From assembly GCF_027924905.1 (NCBI RefSeq), contig NZ_AP027055.1, positions 1,674,001 through 1,738,000 on the forward strand: 64,000 nucleotides of DNA, given 5' to 3'. Below, piece by piece: positions 53,029 through 62,241 of the stretch. Origin of the DNA: Limnohabitans sp. INBF002. GTDB lineage: Bacteria > Pseudomonadota > Gammaproteobacteria > Burkholderiales > Burkholderiaceae_C. The position numbers and the translations under genes were made by a program. A model generated the notes under the pieces. That model had not been told where the DNA came from. It saw only the letters and a list, made by a program, of their open reading frames with translations, and made no database searches. Numbering within the stretch: the first letter of the stretch is position 1; every line of letters starts with the position of its first letter.

Positions 53029-53439
53029 ATGACACACGCGCACCTGTCAAAGGGCTTCACCCTCATTGAGCTGCTCATCACGCTCGCCTGCATCGCCGCA
53101 CTCACCAGCCTCGCATGGCCCAGTTACCAAAGTTTGATTTTGCGCAGCCAACGCGCCCAAGCGCGCGCATCGTTGTTGCAAGCTGCGCATTGGCTTGAAC
53201 GCGCGGCCAGCGCGAATGGAAACTACCCCCCAGCCGCCGAAGTTCCCTCCAGCGTGCTGCACATTGAAGGCCAACGCTACACAATGCGCCTCAGCAGCAC
53301 AGCACAAAGCTACACGCTCAGTGCCACGCCTTTGGGTGCGCAAACAACAGACCCCTGCGGCACTTTGACAGTCAACCACCTCGGCGTGCGCAGCGTGCAA
53401 GGTGTCAGCCAAACTGCGGCGCAGTGCTGGAGTCGATAG
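53029..53439 (+). CDS. pilE: Type IV minor pilin PilE-like
   Basis: 136 residues from ATG 53029. The leader is cleaved before FTLIELLITLACIAALTSLAWP, with Glu5 present. The rest is a short pilin head (QRAQARASLLQAAHWLERAA) and a C-terminal cysteine pair (DPCGTL...AAQCW) typical of the D-loop. It is a minor pilin homologue rather than the major subunit. It ends the minor pilin operon. Confidence 0.87.
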   Translation: MTHAHLSKGFTLIELLITLACIAALTSLAWPSYQSLILRSQRAQARASLLQAAHWLERAASANGNYPPAAEVPSSVLHIEGQRYTMRLSSTAQSYTLSATPLGAQTTDPCGTLTVNHLGVRSVQGVSQTAAQCWSR

Positions 53440-53490
53440 GCCTTCGCCATGGCCACATGAACTGCAGGTCTCGCCATTCATAATTGCGCC

Positions 53491-54594
53491 ATGAGTTTTT
53501 CTGAGCACGACACCCCCCACATGACGAGCGCCTTGGCCCTGGCGCGCGAGGCTTTGTTCTTGACCTCGCCCAACCCCCGCGTGGGCTGCGTGATCGTAGG
53601 CGCGGACGGTTCAGTGCTGGGCAGCGGCCACACGCAACGTGCAGGCGAAGCCCACGCCGAAGTGATGGCCTTGCGCGATGCACAAGCCAAAAACAACGAT
53701 GTCAAAGGCGCCACAGCGTATGTGACGCTAGAACCCTGCAGCCACCAAGGCCGCACCGGCCCCTGCTGCGACGCACTCATCCACGCTGGCTTGGGCCGTG
53801 TGGTGGTAGCCGAAGGTGACCCCAACCCACAAGTGGCAGGCCAAGGCGTGGCACGTTTGCGTGCCGCAGGCGTGCAAGTGGACGTGGGTTTACTAGCCAA
53901 CGAAGCACACGAACTCAACATCGGTTTTTTCAAACGTATGACGCACGGCACGCCCTGGGTGCGCATGAAAGTGGCCGCCTCGCTCGACGGCCAAACCGCG
54001 CTGGAGAACGGCGTGAGCCAGTGGATCACCTCTGCCCCCGCGCGTGACGACGGGCACGCCTGGCGTGCCCGTGCTTGCGCGGTGCTCACCGGCATCGGCA
54101 CCGTGCTTGAAGACGACCCGCAACTGGATGTGCGCGCCGTGCCCACCCCGCGTCAGCCCACCTTGGTGGTGATGGACAGCCAACTCGAAACCCCGCTCAC
54201 GGCCAAGCTCTTTACCCCGCAACGTCCTGTGTGGATTTACTGTGCGGTCGACAACGCCGAGCGCCGCCAAGCCCTTGAAGCCAAAGGCGCCCAAGTGGTG
54301 TGCCTGCCCAATGCGTCTGGCAAGGTGGACCTTGCGGCCATGCTCCAAGACCTTGGCCAAAAGCAAATCAACGAAGTGCATGTGGAAGCCGGCCACAAAC
54401 TCAACGGCTCTTTGTTGCGCGAAGGCTTGGTGGACGAGCTGCTCACCTACCTCGCGCCCAAACTGATGGGCCAAGGCCGAGGCATGACAAATTTGGGGCC
54501 TTTCACGACTTTGGACGATGCAAAAGCCCTCGCGTTTCACGAAGTGACACAAATCGGCCCTGATTTAAGGATATTGGCGCGCCTGAGCCGGTAA
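53491..54594 (+). CDS. ribD: Riboflavin biosynthesis deaminase/reductase RibD
   Basis: 367 residues. The N-terminal cytidine-deaminase-like zinc domain (HAEVMALRDA, EPCSHQGRTGPCCD) is followed by the C-terminal DHFR-like reductase (VAASLDGQTALENG, EAGHKLNGSLLREGLVDELL). It carries out two successive steps on the pyrimidine intermediate. It is the first gene of a ribD-ribE-ribBA-ribH-nusB run. No FMN riboswitch is visible in front. Confidence 0.96.
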   Translation: MSFSEHDTPHMTSALALAREALFLTSPNPRVGCVIVGADGSVLGSGHTQRAGEAHAEVMALRDAQAKNNDVKGATAYVTLEPCSHQGRTGPCCDALIHAGLGRVVVAEGDPNPQVAGQGVARLRAAGVQVDVGLLANEAHELNIGFFKRMTHGTPWVRMKVAASLDGQTALENGVSQWITSAPARDDGHAWRARACAVLTGIGTVLEDDPQLDVRAVPTPRQPTLVVMDSQLETPLTAKLFTPQRPVWIYCAVDNAERRQALEAKGAQVVCLPNASGKVDLAAMLQDLGQKQINEVHVEAGHKLNGSLLREGLVDELLTYLAPKLMGQGRGMTNLGPFTTLDDAKALAFHEVTQIGPDLRILARLSR

Positions 54595-54624
54595 GCGGGG
54601 TGTAAACCTGCGAAAATATCGCCC

Positions 54625-55305
54625 ATGTTCACCGGAATCATCACCGGCGTGGGGCGCATCACCGCTGTCCACGACCTGGGTAGCTCTTTAAACCACGGCA
54701 AGCGTCTCACCATTGAAGCGCCTGCTGGGTATCTCGACGACGTCACACTGGGGGACAGCATCGCGCTCAACGGCGCTTGCATGACGGTCACCAGCTTCGA
54801 CCTCGACACACACACCTTCACCATCGACATCTCTGTGGAATCACTGGCTCGCACCAGTGGTCTGAGCGAGCTTGGCCGCGTCAACCTTGAAAAAGCGTTG
54901 CGTGCCCATGACCGCTTAGGTGGCCACATTGTGTCGGGCCATGTGGATGGCACAGGGCACGTGAGCCACTTTGCGCAAATCGGCGAAAGCTGGGAGCTGC
55001 GCATCATGGCCCCCACCGACCTCGCCAAATATTTGGCTTTCAAGGGCTCCATCACCATCAACGGGGTGAGCCTGACCGTGAACCGTGTGCAAGACTTCTT
55101 CAACGCGGACGGCCCACTGGGCTTACGCGGCTCGGAAGTCAGCATCAACCTCATTCCTCACACTGTTGAAAACACCGCTTTGGGTTCGCTCAAAACAGGT
55201 AGCACAGTGAACCTCGAAATTGACACCGTTGCCCGCTACGTTGAACGCATGTTGCGTGTTGACGCCTCGCTGGGTGACGCTGCCGCATTGAAAGCCCAAC
55301 CATGA
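54625..55305 (+). CDS. ribE: Riboflavin synthase, alpha chain
   Basis: 226 residues with the two lumazine-binding repeats (MFTGIITGVGRI...LNGACMTV; VSGHVDGTGHV...INGVSLTVN). It dismutates two 6,7-dimethyl-8-ribityllumazines to riboflavin. Its stop overlaps the next start (ATGA). Some authors call this gene ribC. Confidence 0.96.
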   Translation: MFTGIITGVGRITAVHDLGSSLNHGKRLTIEAPAGYLDDVTLGDSIALNGACMTVTSFDLDTHTFTIDISVESLARTSGLSELGRVNLEKALRAHDRLGGHIVSGHVDGTGHVSHFAQIGESWELRIMAPTDLAKYLAFKGSITINGVSLTVNRVQDFFNADGPLGLRGSEVSINLIPHTVENTALGSLKTGSTVNLEIDTVARYVERMLRVDASLGDAAALKAQP

Positions 55306-56429
55306 GCGCAACCCAAGGCTTAACGCCCGTCGCTATTTCCCCTGTTGAAGACATCGTGGCCGACATGAAGGCCGGTCGCATCGTGATCTTGGTCGACGAA
55401 GAAGACCGCGAGAACGAAGGCGATTTGGTGCTGGCGTCTGACCACGTCACCCCCGAAGCCATCAACTTCATGGCCCGCTTCGGCCGTGGTTTGATTTGCC
55501 TCACGCTCACGCGTGAGCGTTGCGAATATTTGAAGCTGCCGCCCATGGCTGCACGCAATGGCACGGTGTACAGCACCGCGTTCACCGTGTCCATCGAAGC
55601 CGCTGAGGGCGTGACCACCGGCATCTCTGCCGCTGACCGCTCACGCACCATCGAAGTGGCTGTGGCCAAAGCCACAAAACCCACCGACTTGGTACAACCC
55701 GGCCACGTGTTCCCCCTGCAAGCGGTGGACGGCGGCGTGCTGATGCGCGCGGGCCACACCGAAGCCGGTTGCGACTTGGCCGCGATGGCTGGCTGCTCGC
55801 CCTCTTCCGTGATTTGCGAAATCATGAAAGACGACGGCACCATGGCCCGTTTGCCTGATTTGCAAATCTTCGCTGCTGAACACGGCTTGAAGATTGGCAC
55901 CATCGCTGACCTCATTGCCTACCGCAGCCGCAACGAATCGCTGGTGCATAAAGTCAGCTCGCGCACCATGCACACCGCACACGGCGAGTTCACCGCCAAC
56001 GCCTACAAAGACATGACCAGCGGCGATGTGCACATGGCCCTGGTCAAAGGCACGTGGGGCGCAGACGCCGAAGTGTTGGCCCGCGTGCATGAGCCACTCT
56101 CGGTGCTCGACGCACTCGAACCCAACCGCGTCATGCACTCATGGGGGTTAGATGCGGCCTTGGCGCGTATCGCTTCCCAAGGCACAGGGGTGGTCGTGTT
56201 GCTCAACTGCGGCGAAAGTGGCCAACAGTTGCTCAATCAATTTGACGGCACCGCCCGCTCCGCCCACGGCCCCGAACGCGGCCGCATGGACCTGCGCAGC
56301 TACGGCGTGGGCGCGCAAATCTTGCGTGACTGCGGCGTGCACAAAATGCGTCTCATGGGCAACCCACGCCGCATGCCCAGCATGACCGGCTACGGACTTG
56401 AAATCACGGGCTACCTCTCCAAAGAGTAA
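55302..56429 (+). CDS. ribBA: DHBP synthase fused to a degenerate GTP cyclohydrolase II-like domain
   Basis: 375 residues. The N-terminal ~210 residues are a complete RibB (VDEEDRENEGDLVLASD, FGRGLICLTLT, RAGHTEAGCDLAAMAG). The C-terminal part aligns in position with RibA. It lacks the three zinc cysteines (there is only VHEPLSVLDALEPNRVMHSW where S-E-C...R-C-D-C is expected) and the QEGRG motif. The RibA half is therefore probably inactive and could be structural or regulatory, like the RibX domain reported for some RibBX proteins. A separate ribA should exist elsewhere. Confidence 0.92.
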   Translation: MSATQGLTPVAISPVEDIVADMKAGRIVILVDEEDRENEGDLVLASDHVTPEAINFMARFGRGLICLTLTRERCEYLKLPPMAARNGTVYSTAFTVSIEAAEGVTTGISAADRSRTIEVAVAKATKPTDLVQPGHVFPLQAVDGGVLMRAGHTEAGCDLAAMAGCSPSSVICEIMKDDGTMARLPDLQIFAAEHGLKIGTIADLIAYRSRNESLVHKVSSRTMHTAHGEFTANAYKDMTSGDVHMALVKGTWGADAEVLARVHEPLSVLDALEPNRVMHSWGLDAALARIASQGTGVVVLLNCGESGQQLLNQFDGTARSAHGPERGRMDLRSYGVGAQILRDCGVHKMRLMGNPRRMPSMTGYGLEITGYLSKE

Positions 56430-56466
56430 AACCATCAAAGAATAAAACCAACGAAGAATAAAAACC

Positions 56467-56940
56467 ATGTTTGTCTCTAACCTCGCCTCCACCACCACGC
56501 TCGACGGCAGCGCTTTGAAAATTGGCATCGTCCAAGCGCGCTTCAACGACGACATCACCAACGCACTGGCTGCTGCTTGCATCGCTGAACTCAAAGCCAT
56601 GGGCGTGAGCGATGACCGCATCACCCACGTGCATGTGCCAGGCGCGCTCGAAGTGCCCTTGGCCTTGGCTGCGCTCGCGCAAATTGAAGACCCAGAACCC
56701 TTCAGCGCCCTCATCGCGCTGGGCTGCATCATCCGTGGTGAGACGTACCACTTCGAGCTGGTGGCCAACGAATCTGGCGCAGGTGTGACCCGCGTGGGCA
56801 TGGACTACCACGTGCCGATTGCCAACGCCATCCTCACCACCGAAGACATAGCTCAAGCTGTGGCCCGTCAAACCGACAAAGGCCGTGACGCCGCTCGCGT
56901 GGCCGTCGAGATGGCTTTGTTGTTGGAGAGCTTGGCATGA
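56467..56940 (+). CDS. ribH: 6,7-dimethyl-8-ribityllumazine synthase
   Basis: 157 residues. Family motifs are [46 protein letters not shown] and [11 protein letters not shown]. It condenses the pyrimidine with DHBP. It overlaps nusB by 4 bp, the common ribH-nusB arrangement. Confidence 0.96.
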   Translation: MFVSNLASTTTLDGSALKIGIVQARFNDDITNALAAACIAELKAMGVSDDRITHVHVPGALEVPLALAALAQIEDPEPFSALIALGCIIRGETYHFELVANESGAGVTRVGMDYHVPIANAILTTEDIAQAVARQTDKGRDAARVAVEMALLLESLA

Positions 56941-57470
56941 GCGAACACCTGAATACAGAAGACAAAGCCCCACGCAAAACCGCAAAAAAAACGGACAGCA
57001 ATGGCACCACCAAAAGCGCCGCCAAATCTGGCCGCAGCCGCTCGCGTGAGTTTGCATTGCAAGGCCTCTACCAATTCTTAGTCGGCAACAACGAAGCCGC
57101 TGACATTGACATGTTCACCCGCGACCTGAGCGGTTTTCACAAATCTGACTCGGTACATTACGACGCCCTGCTGTACGGCTGCATCGAACAACGCGAAATT
57201 TTGGACTCACTCATTGAGCCCTTGCTCGACCGCAAACTCGACGAAATCTCCCCCATCGAACACGCGGTGATGTGGATGGGCGCGTATGAGTTTCAACACT
57301 GCATCGACGTGCCATGGCGCGTGGTGCTGAACGAATACATCGAACTCGCCAAGTCTTTCGGCGGCACCGATGGCCACAAGTACGTCAACGGCGTGCTCAA
57401 CGGCTTGGCGCCCAAACTGCGCGCACTCGAAGTCGAGTCTGACCGCGCCAAAGGCAAGCTGCGCGACTGA
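56937..57470 (+). CDS. nusB: Transcription antitermination factor NusB
   Basis: 177 residues. A basic ~35-residue N-terminal extension (Lys/Arg/Ser rich) precedes the NusB fold, with [56 protein letters not shown]. It binds boxA RNA in rRNA antitermination. Its stop overlaps the next start (TGATG). Confidence 0.95.
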   Translation: MSEHLNTEDKAPRKTAKKTDSNGTTKSAAKSGRSRSREFALQGLYQFLVGNNEAADIDMFTRDLSGFHKSDSVHYDALLYGCIEQREILDSLIEPLLDRKLDEISPIEHAVMWMGAYEFQHCIDVPWRVVLNEYIELAKSFGGTDGHKYVNGVLNGLAPKLRALEVESDRAKGKLRD

Positions 57471-58657
57471 TGATGAAGATTGCCCAGCGCGCACAACGCA
57501 TTGAGCCTTTCTATGTGATGGAGGTGGCCAAGGCCGCCGCCGAGCGTGCCGCGTTGGTGGCGCACACCGATGCGCCCATGATTTTTCTGAACATCGGTGA
57601 ACCCGATTTCACCGCGCCTCCTTTGGTGCAAGAAGCCGCAGCACGTGCAGTACACGACGGCGTGACGCAGTACACACCCGCGCTCGGTATTCCTGAATTG
57701 CGCGAGCGCATCAGCGCTTGGTACAGCACCCGTTTTGGTGTGAATGTGCCTGCGCGTCGCATCGTCATCACCGCTGGTGCATCGGCAGCCTTGCAGCTGG
57801 CTTGCTTGGCGTTGATTGAAGCCGGTGACGAAGTGTTGATGCCCGACCCGAGCTACCCCTGCAACCGCCACTTTGTGAGCGCCGCAGAAGGCCGTGCGGT
57901 GTTGGTCCCCACCACAGCGGCTGAACGCTTTCAACTCAGTGCAGAACAAGTGCGGGCAAACTGGACTGCACAGACACGTGGTGTGTTGCTGGCTTCACCG
58001 TCCAACCCCACAGGCACCTCCATTCATCCTGATGAATTGCGCGCCATTCACAACGAGGTGTCGCAACGTGGCGGCACCACCTTGATTGACGAAATTTATT
58101 TGGGTCTGAGTTACGACGACCAATTTGGACAATCGGCGTTGGGTATTGATGACCAAATCATCAGCATCAACAGCTTCAGCAAGTACTTCAACATGACGGG
58201 CTGGCGTTTGGGCTGGTTGGTGGTGCCTGATGCGCTCGTGCCCGTGGTGGAGCGCTTGGCGCAAAACCTGTTCATCTGCGCCAGCACGGTGGCGCAACAC
58301 GCCGCACTTGCTTGCTTTGAGGCTGAGAGCATGGCCGAGTACGAACGACGTCGCGCCGAATTCAAAGCACGTCGTGACTACTTTGTGCCCGCGCTCAATG
58401 CACTGGGCCTGAACGTGCCCGTCATGCCCGATGGCGCGTTTTACGCATGGGCCGATTGCACACAAGCCGCCAACAAACTGGGCGTCCAAGGCAGCTGGGA
58501 CTTTGCGTTTGAAGTGATGAATAAAGCCAACCTCGCCATCACCCCTGGTCGCGACTTTGGCCATGCCGACACGTCTCGCTTTGTACGCTTCTCCACCGCC
58601 CGCTCGTTGCCTGAGTTGCAAGCTGCGATTGGGCGTTTACAAAAAATTCTGGGCTAA
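57470..58657 (+). CDS. Pyridoxal-phosphate aminotransferase (class I)
   Basis: 395 residues. FLNIGEPDFTAPPLV at the start, YTPALGIPELRERI, SPSNPTGTSI, the PLP lysine in INSFSKYFNMTGWRLGW and RFSTARSLPEL near the end. It is in the aspartate/tyrosine aminotransferase fold; the substrate cannot be assigned. It is translationally coupled to nusB and ends 3 bp before ybgC. Confidence 0.9.
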   Translation: MMKIAQRAQRIEPFYVMEVAKAAAERAALVAHTDAPMIFLNIGEPDFTAPPLVQEAAARAVHDGVTQYTPALGIPELRERISAWYSTRFGVNVPARRIVITAGASAALQLACLALIEAGDEVLMPDPSYPCNRHFVSAAEGRAVLVPTTAAERFQLSAEQVRANWTAQTRGVLLASPSNPTGTSIHPDELRAIHNEVSQRGGTTLIDEIYLGLSYDDQFGQSALGIDDQIISINSFSKYFNMTGWRLGWLVVPDALVPVVERLAQNLFICASTVAQHAALACFEAESMAEYERRRAEFKARRDYFVPALNALGLNVPVMPDGAFYAWADCTQAANKLGVQGSWDFAFEVMNKANLAITPGRDFGHADTSRFVRFSTARSLPELQAAIGRLQKILG

Positions 58658-58660
58658 ACC

Positions 58661-59059
58661 ATGAGCATCGTTTTTGAACATCCCATTCGGGTGTATTGGG
58701 AAGACACAGATGCCGGTGGCATCGTGTTTTATGCCAACTACCTCAAATTCTTCGAGCGCGCACGCACCGAGTGGCTGCGCGCGCTTGGCATTGGTCAACA
58801 CGCGCTGCGCGAAGAAACCGGTGGCATGTTTGTGGTGAGTGAAACCACCGTCAAATACCACCGCCCCGCCAAGCTGGATGACCAGCTGCGCGTCACCGCC
58901 ACATTGGCTGAAGGTGGCCGCGCGAGCCTCGTCATTGCCCAACAAGCATGGCTGGGCGAAACTTTACTTTGCGAAGGCACCATCCGTATCGGTTGGGTCG
59001 ATGCTGCCGCCATGAAGCCTGCGAGAATCCCCTCTTCTGTATTGGAACGCCTGACATGA
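58661..59059 (+). CDS. ybgC: Acyl-CoA thioesterase of the Tol-Pal operon
   Basis: 132 residues, hot-dog fold. The catalytic motif is YWEDTDAGGIVFYANYLKFFERARTEWLR-like, with D-T-D and GGIVFYANY visible. It is the first gene of the ybgC-tolQ-tolR-tolA block and overlaps tolQ by 4 bp. Confidence 0.93.
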   Translation: MSIVFEHPIRVYWEDTDAGGIVFYANYLKFFERARTEWLRALGIGQHALREETGGMFVVSETTVKYHRPAKLDDQLRVTATLAEGGRASLVIAQQAWLGETLLCEGTIRIGWVDAAAMKPARIPSSVLERLT

Positions 59060-59742
59060 CACAAGACTTTTCCATCGTTCATTTATTGCTCAACGCCAGT
59101 TGGGTTGTACAAGTTGTGGTGCTGATGCTGATGGGCGTCTCCATCGTGAGTTGGGCCGCCATCTTTCGCAAGATCGGCTCGATCAAACGCATCAAAGAAC
59201 TCAACGACGAGTTCGAGCGCGACTTTTGGTCGGGCACCAGCTTGAACGAACTGTTTGCTGCGGCTGCTCAAAACGCCAAAACATCTGGCCCCATGGAACG
59301 CATCTTCGCCAGCGGCATGCGCGAGTACCAAAAACTGCGCGAGCGTCGCATCAACGACAGCAGCGCTTTAATGGACGGCGCACGCCGCGCCATGCGCGCC
59401 AGCTACCAACGTGAGATGGATGCCATTGAATCCAACTTGTCGATGCTGGCCTCCGTGGGCTCGGTGTCTCCTTATGTCGGCCTGTTCGGCACGGTGTGGG
59501 GCATCATGCACGCCTTCACAGGCTTGGCCGGTATGCAGCAAGTGACCTTGGCCAAAGTGGCCCCCGGTATTGCCGAAGCGCTGGTGGCCACCGCCATTGG
59601 TTTGTTTGCCGCGATTCCTGCGGTGTTGGCCTACAACCGCTTCTCACGCGACATTGACCGCGTGTCCATCAAGTTGGAAACCTTCATCGAAGAGTTCAGC
59701 AACATCTTGCAGCGCAACAGCGCCAGCACGATGACCCACTAA
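59056..59742 (+). CDS. tolQ: Tol-Pal energy-transducing protein TolQ
   Basis: 228 residues from ATG 59056 (overlapping the ybgC stop). Three transmembrane helices: VVQVVVLMLMGVSIVSWAAIF, then SVSPYVGLFGTVWGIMHAF and ATAIGLFAAIPAVLAYNRF, the MotA/ExbB/TolQ pattern. With TolR it forms the proton-driven motor that energises TolA during outer-membrane constriction. Confidence 0.95.
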   Translation: MTQDFSIVHLLLNASWVVQVVVLMLMGVSIVSWAAIFRKIGSIKRIKELNDEFERDFWSGTSLNELFAAAAQNAKTSGPMERIFASGMREYQKLRERRINDSSALMDGARRAMRASYQREMDAIESNLSMLASVGSVSPYVGLFGTVWGIMHAFTGLAGMQQVTLAKVAPGIAEALVATAIGLFAAIPAVLAYNRFSRDIDRVSIKLETFIEEFSNILQRNSASTMTH

Positions 59743-59757
59743 ACCGAAAGACGCAGC

Positions 59758-60189
59758 ATGGCTTCTATCGCCCCTCGCTCAGGACGCGGCCGCCGCGCCA
59801 TGAACGACATCAACATGGTGCCGTTCATTGACGTGATGTTGGTCTTGCTCATCATCTTTATGGTGACCGCACCGCTCATCTCGCCCAGCGTGATTGATTT
59901 GCCCAGCGTGGGCAAAGCCGCCACCGTGCCTGACCAAGTGATTCACGTGGAAATCAGCAAAGAAGAACGCATCACCGTCAAAAGCACGGGCACAGTGAAC
60001 AAGTCGGTCAGCTCTACCCTCAAAGGCTTGGCCCGCGATGTGCAAGAGCTGCAAGGCGAAAGCTCGCAAGGCCCCGTGGTCATCACCGCCGACCGCACCA
60101 TCAAATACGAAACCGTGGTCAAAGCCATGGACACGCTGCAACGCGCAGGCGTGCAGCGCGTGGGCCTGTCGGTTCAGTTGGTGGATTGA
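59758..60189 (+). CDS. tolR: Tol-Pal energy-transducing protein TolR
   Basis: 143 residues. A short cytoplasmic N-terminus, a single TM with the proton-path Asp (MVPFIDVMLVLLIIFMV), and a periplasmic ExbD-type domain. It partners TolQ. Confidence 0.95.
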   Translation: MASIAPRSGRGRRAMNDINMVPFIDVMLVLLIIFMVTAPLISPSVIDLPSVGKAATVPDQVIHVEISKEERITVKSTGTVNKSVSSTLKGLARDVQELQGESSQGPVVITADRTIKYETVVKAMDTLQRAGVQRVGLSVQLVD

Positions 60190-60199
60190 TTTTTGAGCC

Positions 60200-61168
60200 A
60201 TGAGCGCACTGCCCAAGCATCTTGAATTCGCACCGCCTCCCCCGGAGGGCACGGGCCGCTCAGTGGGCGCAGCCTTGGTCGTTCATGCCTTGCTGATCGT
60301 CGCACTCACGGCAGGCATTCAGTGGAAACAAGACAACAGTTTGTCGGTGGAAGCCGAGTTGTGGTCCGCCGTGCCCATGGCCGCTGCGCCTAAGCTGGTG
60401 GAGGTTGACGCACCGCCCCCGCCGCCTGCGCCCAAACCTGAACCCGCGCCAAAACCTGTGGTGAAAGCCCCTGAGCCACCGGCTCCCAACCGTGATGCTG
60501 AAATTGCGTTGGCGAAGAAACGCAAAGTCGAAGAAGAGAAAAAACTTCAAGATGCCGTGCGTGCCGAAGAGCGTCGCAAGGAAGAGCTGAAGAAAGAGGC
60601 TGAGAAAAAGGCCAAGGCCAAACTGGAAGAAGACAAACGCAAGCTAGAAGCGAAGAAAGAAGACGAGCGCAAGGACAAAGAGCGTAAAGAGAAGGAAAAA
60701 GAAAAAGAGCGCGCCGAGAAAGAACGCAAAGAAAAAGAAGCGAAGAAGCAAGCTGAACAAAAAGACAGCAAGGCGTCGGCTGAAGAAGCCAAAAAGCTAG
60801 AAGCCATCCGCAAAGAAAACATGAAGCGCATCGCAGGTCTGGCGGGCGCCAGCGGTAGCGAAAACGCCACGGGCACAGCCATGAAGTCCTCAGGCCCGTC
60901 TGACAGCTACGGCGGTCGCATCCGCGCACGCGTCAAACCCAACATCACGTTTGACCCCAGCTCGGTGTCAGGCAATCCTGCCGCCGAAGTGGAAGTGCGC
61001 TGCGCCCCCGACGGCACCATCGTGAGCCGCAAACTCACCAAGTCCAGCGGCAATGCAGCTTGGGACAGCGCGGTGCTCAAAGCCATCGACAAAACCGAAA
61101 TCTTGCCGCGCGACACCGATGGCCGCGTGCACTCACCGCTGCTGCTGGTGTTCAAGCCCAACGACTAA
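60200..61168 (+). CDS. tolA: Tol-Pal periplasm-spanning protein TolA
   Basis: 322 residues. An N-terminal TM (GAALVVHALLIVALTAGI), a proline-rich stretch (PPPPPAPKPEPAPKP), then a very long Lys/Glu/Ala helical domain (residues ~95-215), and a TonB-like C-terminal domain (YGGRIRARVKPNITF...AEVEVRCAPDG). It reaches across the periplasm to TolB/Pal. tolB and pal, which normally follow, are not present here. Confidence 0.94.
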   Translation: MSALPKHLEFAPPPPEGTGRSVGAALVVHALLIVALTAGIQWKQDNSLSVEAELWSAVPMAAAPKLVEVDAPPPPPAPKPEPAPKPVVKAPEPPAPNRDAEIALAKKRKVEEEKKLQDAVRAEERRKEELKKEAEKKAKAKLEEDKRKLEAKKEDERKDKERKEKEKEKERAEKERKEKEAKKQAEQKDSKASAEEAKKLEAIRKENMKRIAGLAGASGSENATGTAMKSSGPSDSYGGRIRARVKPNITFDPSSVSGNPAAEVEVRCAPDGTIVSRKLTKSSGNAAWDSAVLKAIDKTEILPRDTDGRVHSPLLLVFKPND

Positions 61169-61189
61169 AGCGGCACAGGAAAAATTCGG

Positions 61190-62233
61190 TTGCTAGAGCG
61201 TTCCCTCACTGTCGATGTGTTGAAAGTTGTGGCCGCACAGCTCATTGTGTGGCACCACTTCTCAGCCTACGGCCCGATGGCCGACACCATGACCTTGGTT
61301 TGGCCCGCGCTGATGGAATGGCTCTACCGCTATGCGCGCTTAGCTGTGCAAGTGTTCTTGGTGGTCGGCGGCTATTTGGCTGCTCAATCGGTGATGCACA
61401 AATCTATTCAGCATCCGATCATCAGCATCGCCAAGCGCTATCTGCGCTTGGTGCCCTTTTATGTGTTTGCCTTGGTGCTCATCAGCTTGGTTGTGGCGAT
61501 GTCGCGTGACGCCATTCATGCAAGTTGGCTACCCAGTGAGCCGACTGTGTGGCAGTTCTTGGCACACGGCTTGTTGATGCATGACCTCTTGGGTTTTGAG
61601 GCGCTCTCCAGCGGTGCTTGGTATGTGGCCATCGATTTCCAGCTCTACGCGCTGCTGATTGTGTTGTGCCACGCTTTACACACCGAAACCAACAAGCGCT
61701 TATCCATCGCCGTGGCTTTGCTGTGCGTGACCTCCATGTGGCAATTCAACCGTGTGGATGAATTGGACATCTGGGCCATTTACTTCTTTGCAGCCTATGG
61801 TTTGGGCGTCTTGGCGGCGTGGGCCAAACGCTCGACCTTTGAAGCCCAGGTGTTTTGGGTCACGGCACTGCTGGCCGTGGGTGCCTTGTGGTTTGAATAC
61901 CGCACGCGTTTGTCCCTGGCGTTGCTCAGCGCCGTGTGGCTGGTCATCAAGCCCAAAGGCATGGTGCACTGGACGCCCATGAAACGCGTGGTGCACCGTT
62001 TGTCAAACAGTGCTTACGTGCTGTTTTTGATCCACTTTGGCGCCATCGTGCTGTTCAGCGCGATGTGGAACAACAGCCATTTTTATGACCCCCACATGGC
62101 TTTTGCGCTGACGAGTTTTGCTTGGCTGTGTTGCGTGGGCATGGGCTTATTTCTACATGAGAAAGTCGAAGTTCCCATACATCACTGGGTCGCTCACAAA
62201 ACCAAACCACTCTTTGCGCGCTTGACCCGCTGA
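61190..62233 (+). CDS. Membrane acyltransferase (acyltransferase family 3)
   Basis: 347 residues. The start is probably TTG 61190, with AGGA 9 bp upstream; no ATG fits. About ten transmembrane helices and the family 3 signatures RSLTVDVLKVVAAQLIVWHHF (catalytic His pair) and LAVQVFLVVGGYLAAQS. Such enzymes O-acetylate polysaccharides, LPS or peptidoglycan. It lies where tolB would be expected after tolA, and is convergent with the MFS gene (8 bp apart). Confidence 0.85.
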   Translation: MLERSLTVDVLKVVAAQLIVWHHFSAYGPMADTMTLVWPALMEWLYRYARLAVQVFLVVGGYLAAQSVMHKSIQHPIISIAKRYLRLVPFYVFALVLISLVVAMSRDAIHASWLPSEPTVWQFLAHGLLMHDLLGFEALSSGAWYVAIDFQLYALLIVLCHALHTETNKRLSIAVALLCVTSMWQFNRVDELDIWAIYFFAAYGLGVLAAWAKRSTFEAQVFWVTALLAVGALWFEYRTRLSLALLSAVWLVIKPKGMVHWTPMKRVVHRLSNSAYVLFLIHFGAIVLFSAMWNNSHFYDPHMAFALTSFAWLCCVGMGLFLHEKVEVPIHHWVAHKTKPLFARLTR

Positions 62234-62241
62234 TCACAGAC

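Noticed and set aside
53440-53490. FMN riboswitch in front of ribD
   Set aside because: The gap is only 51 bp and no conserved RFN-element blocks are present.
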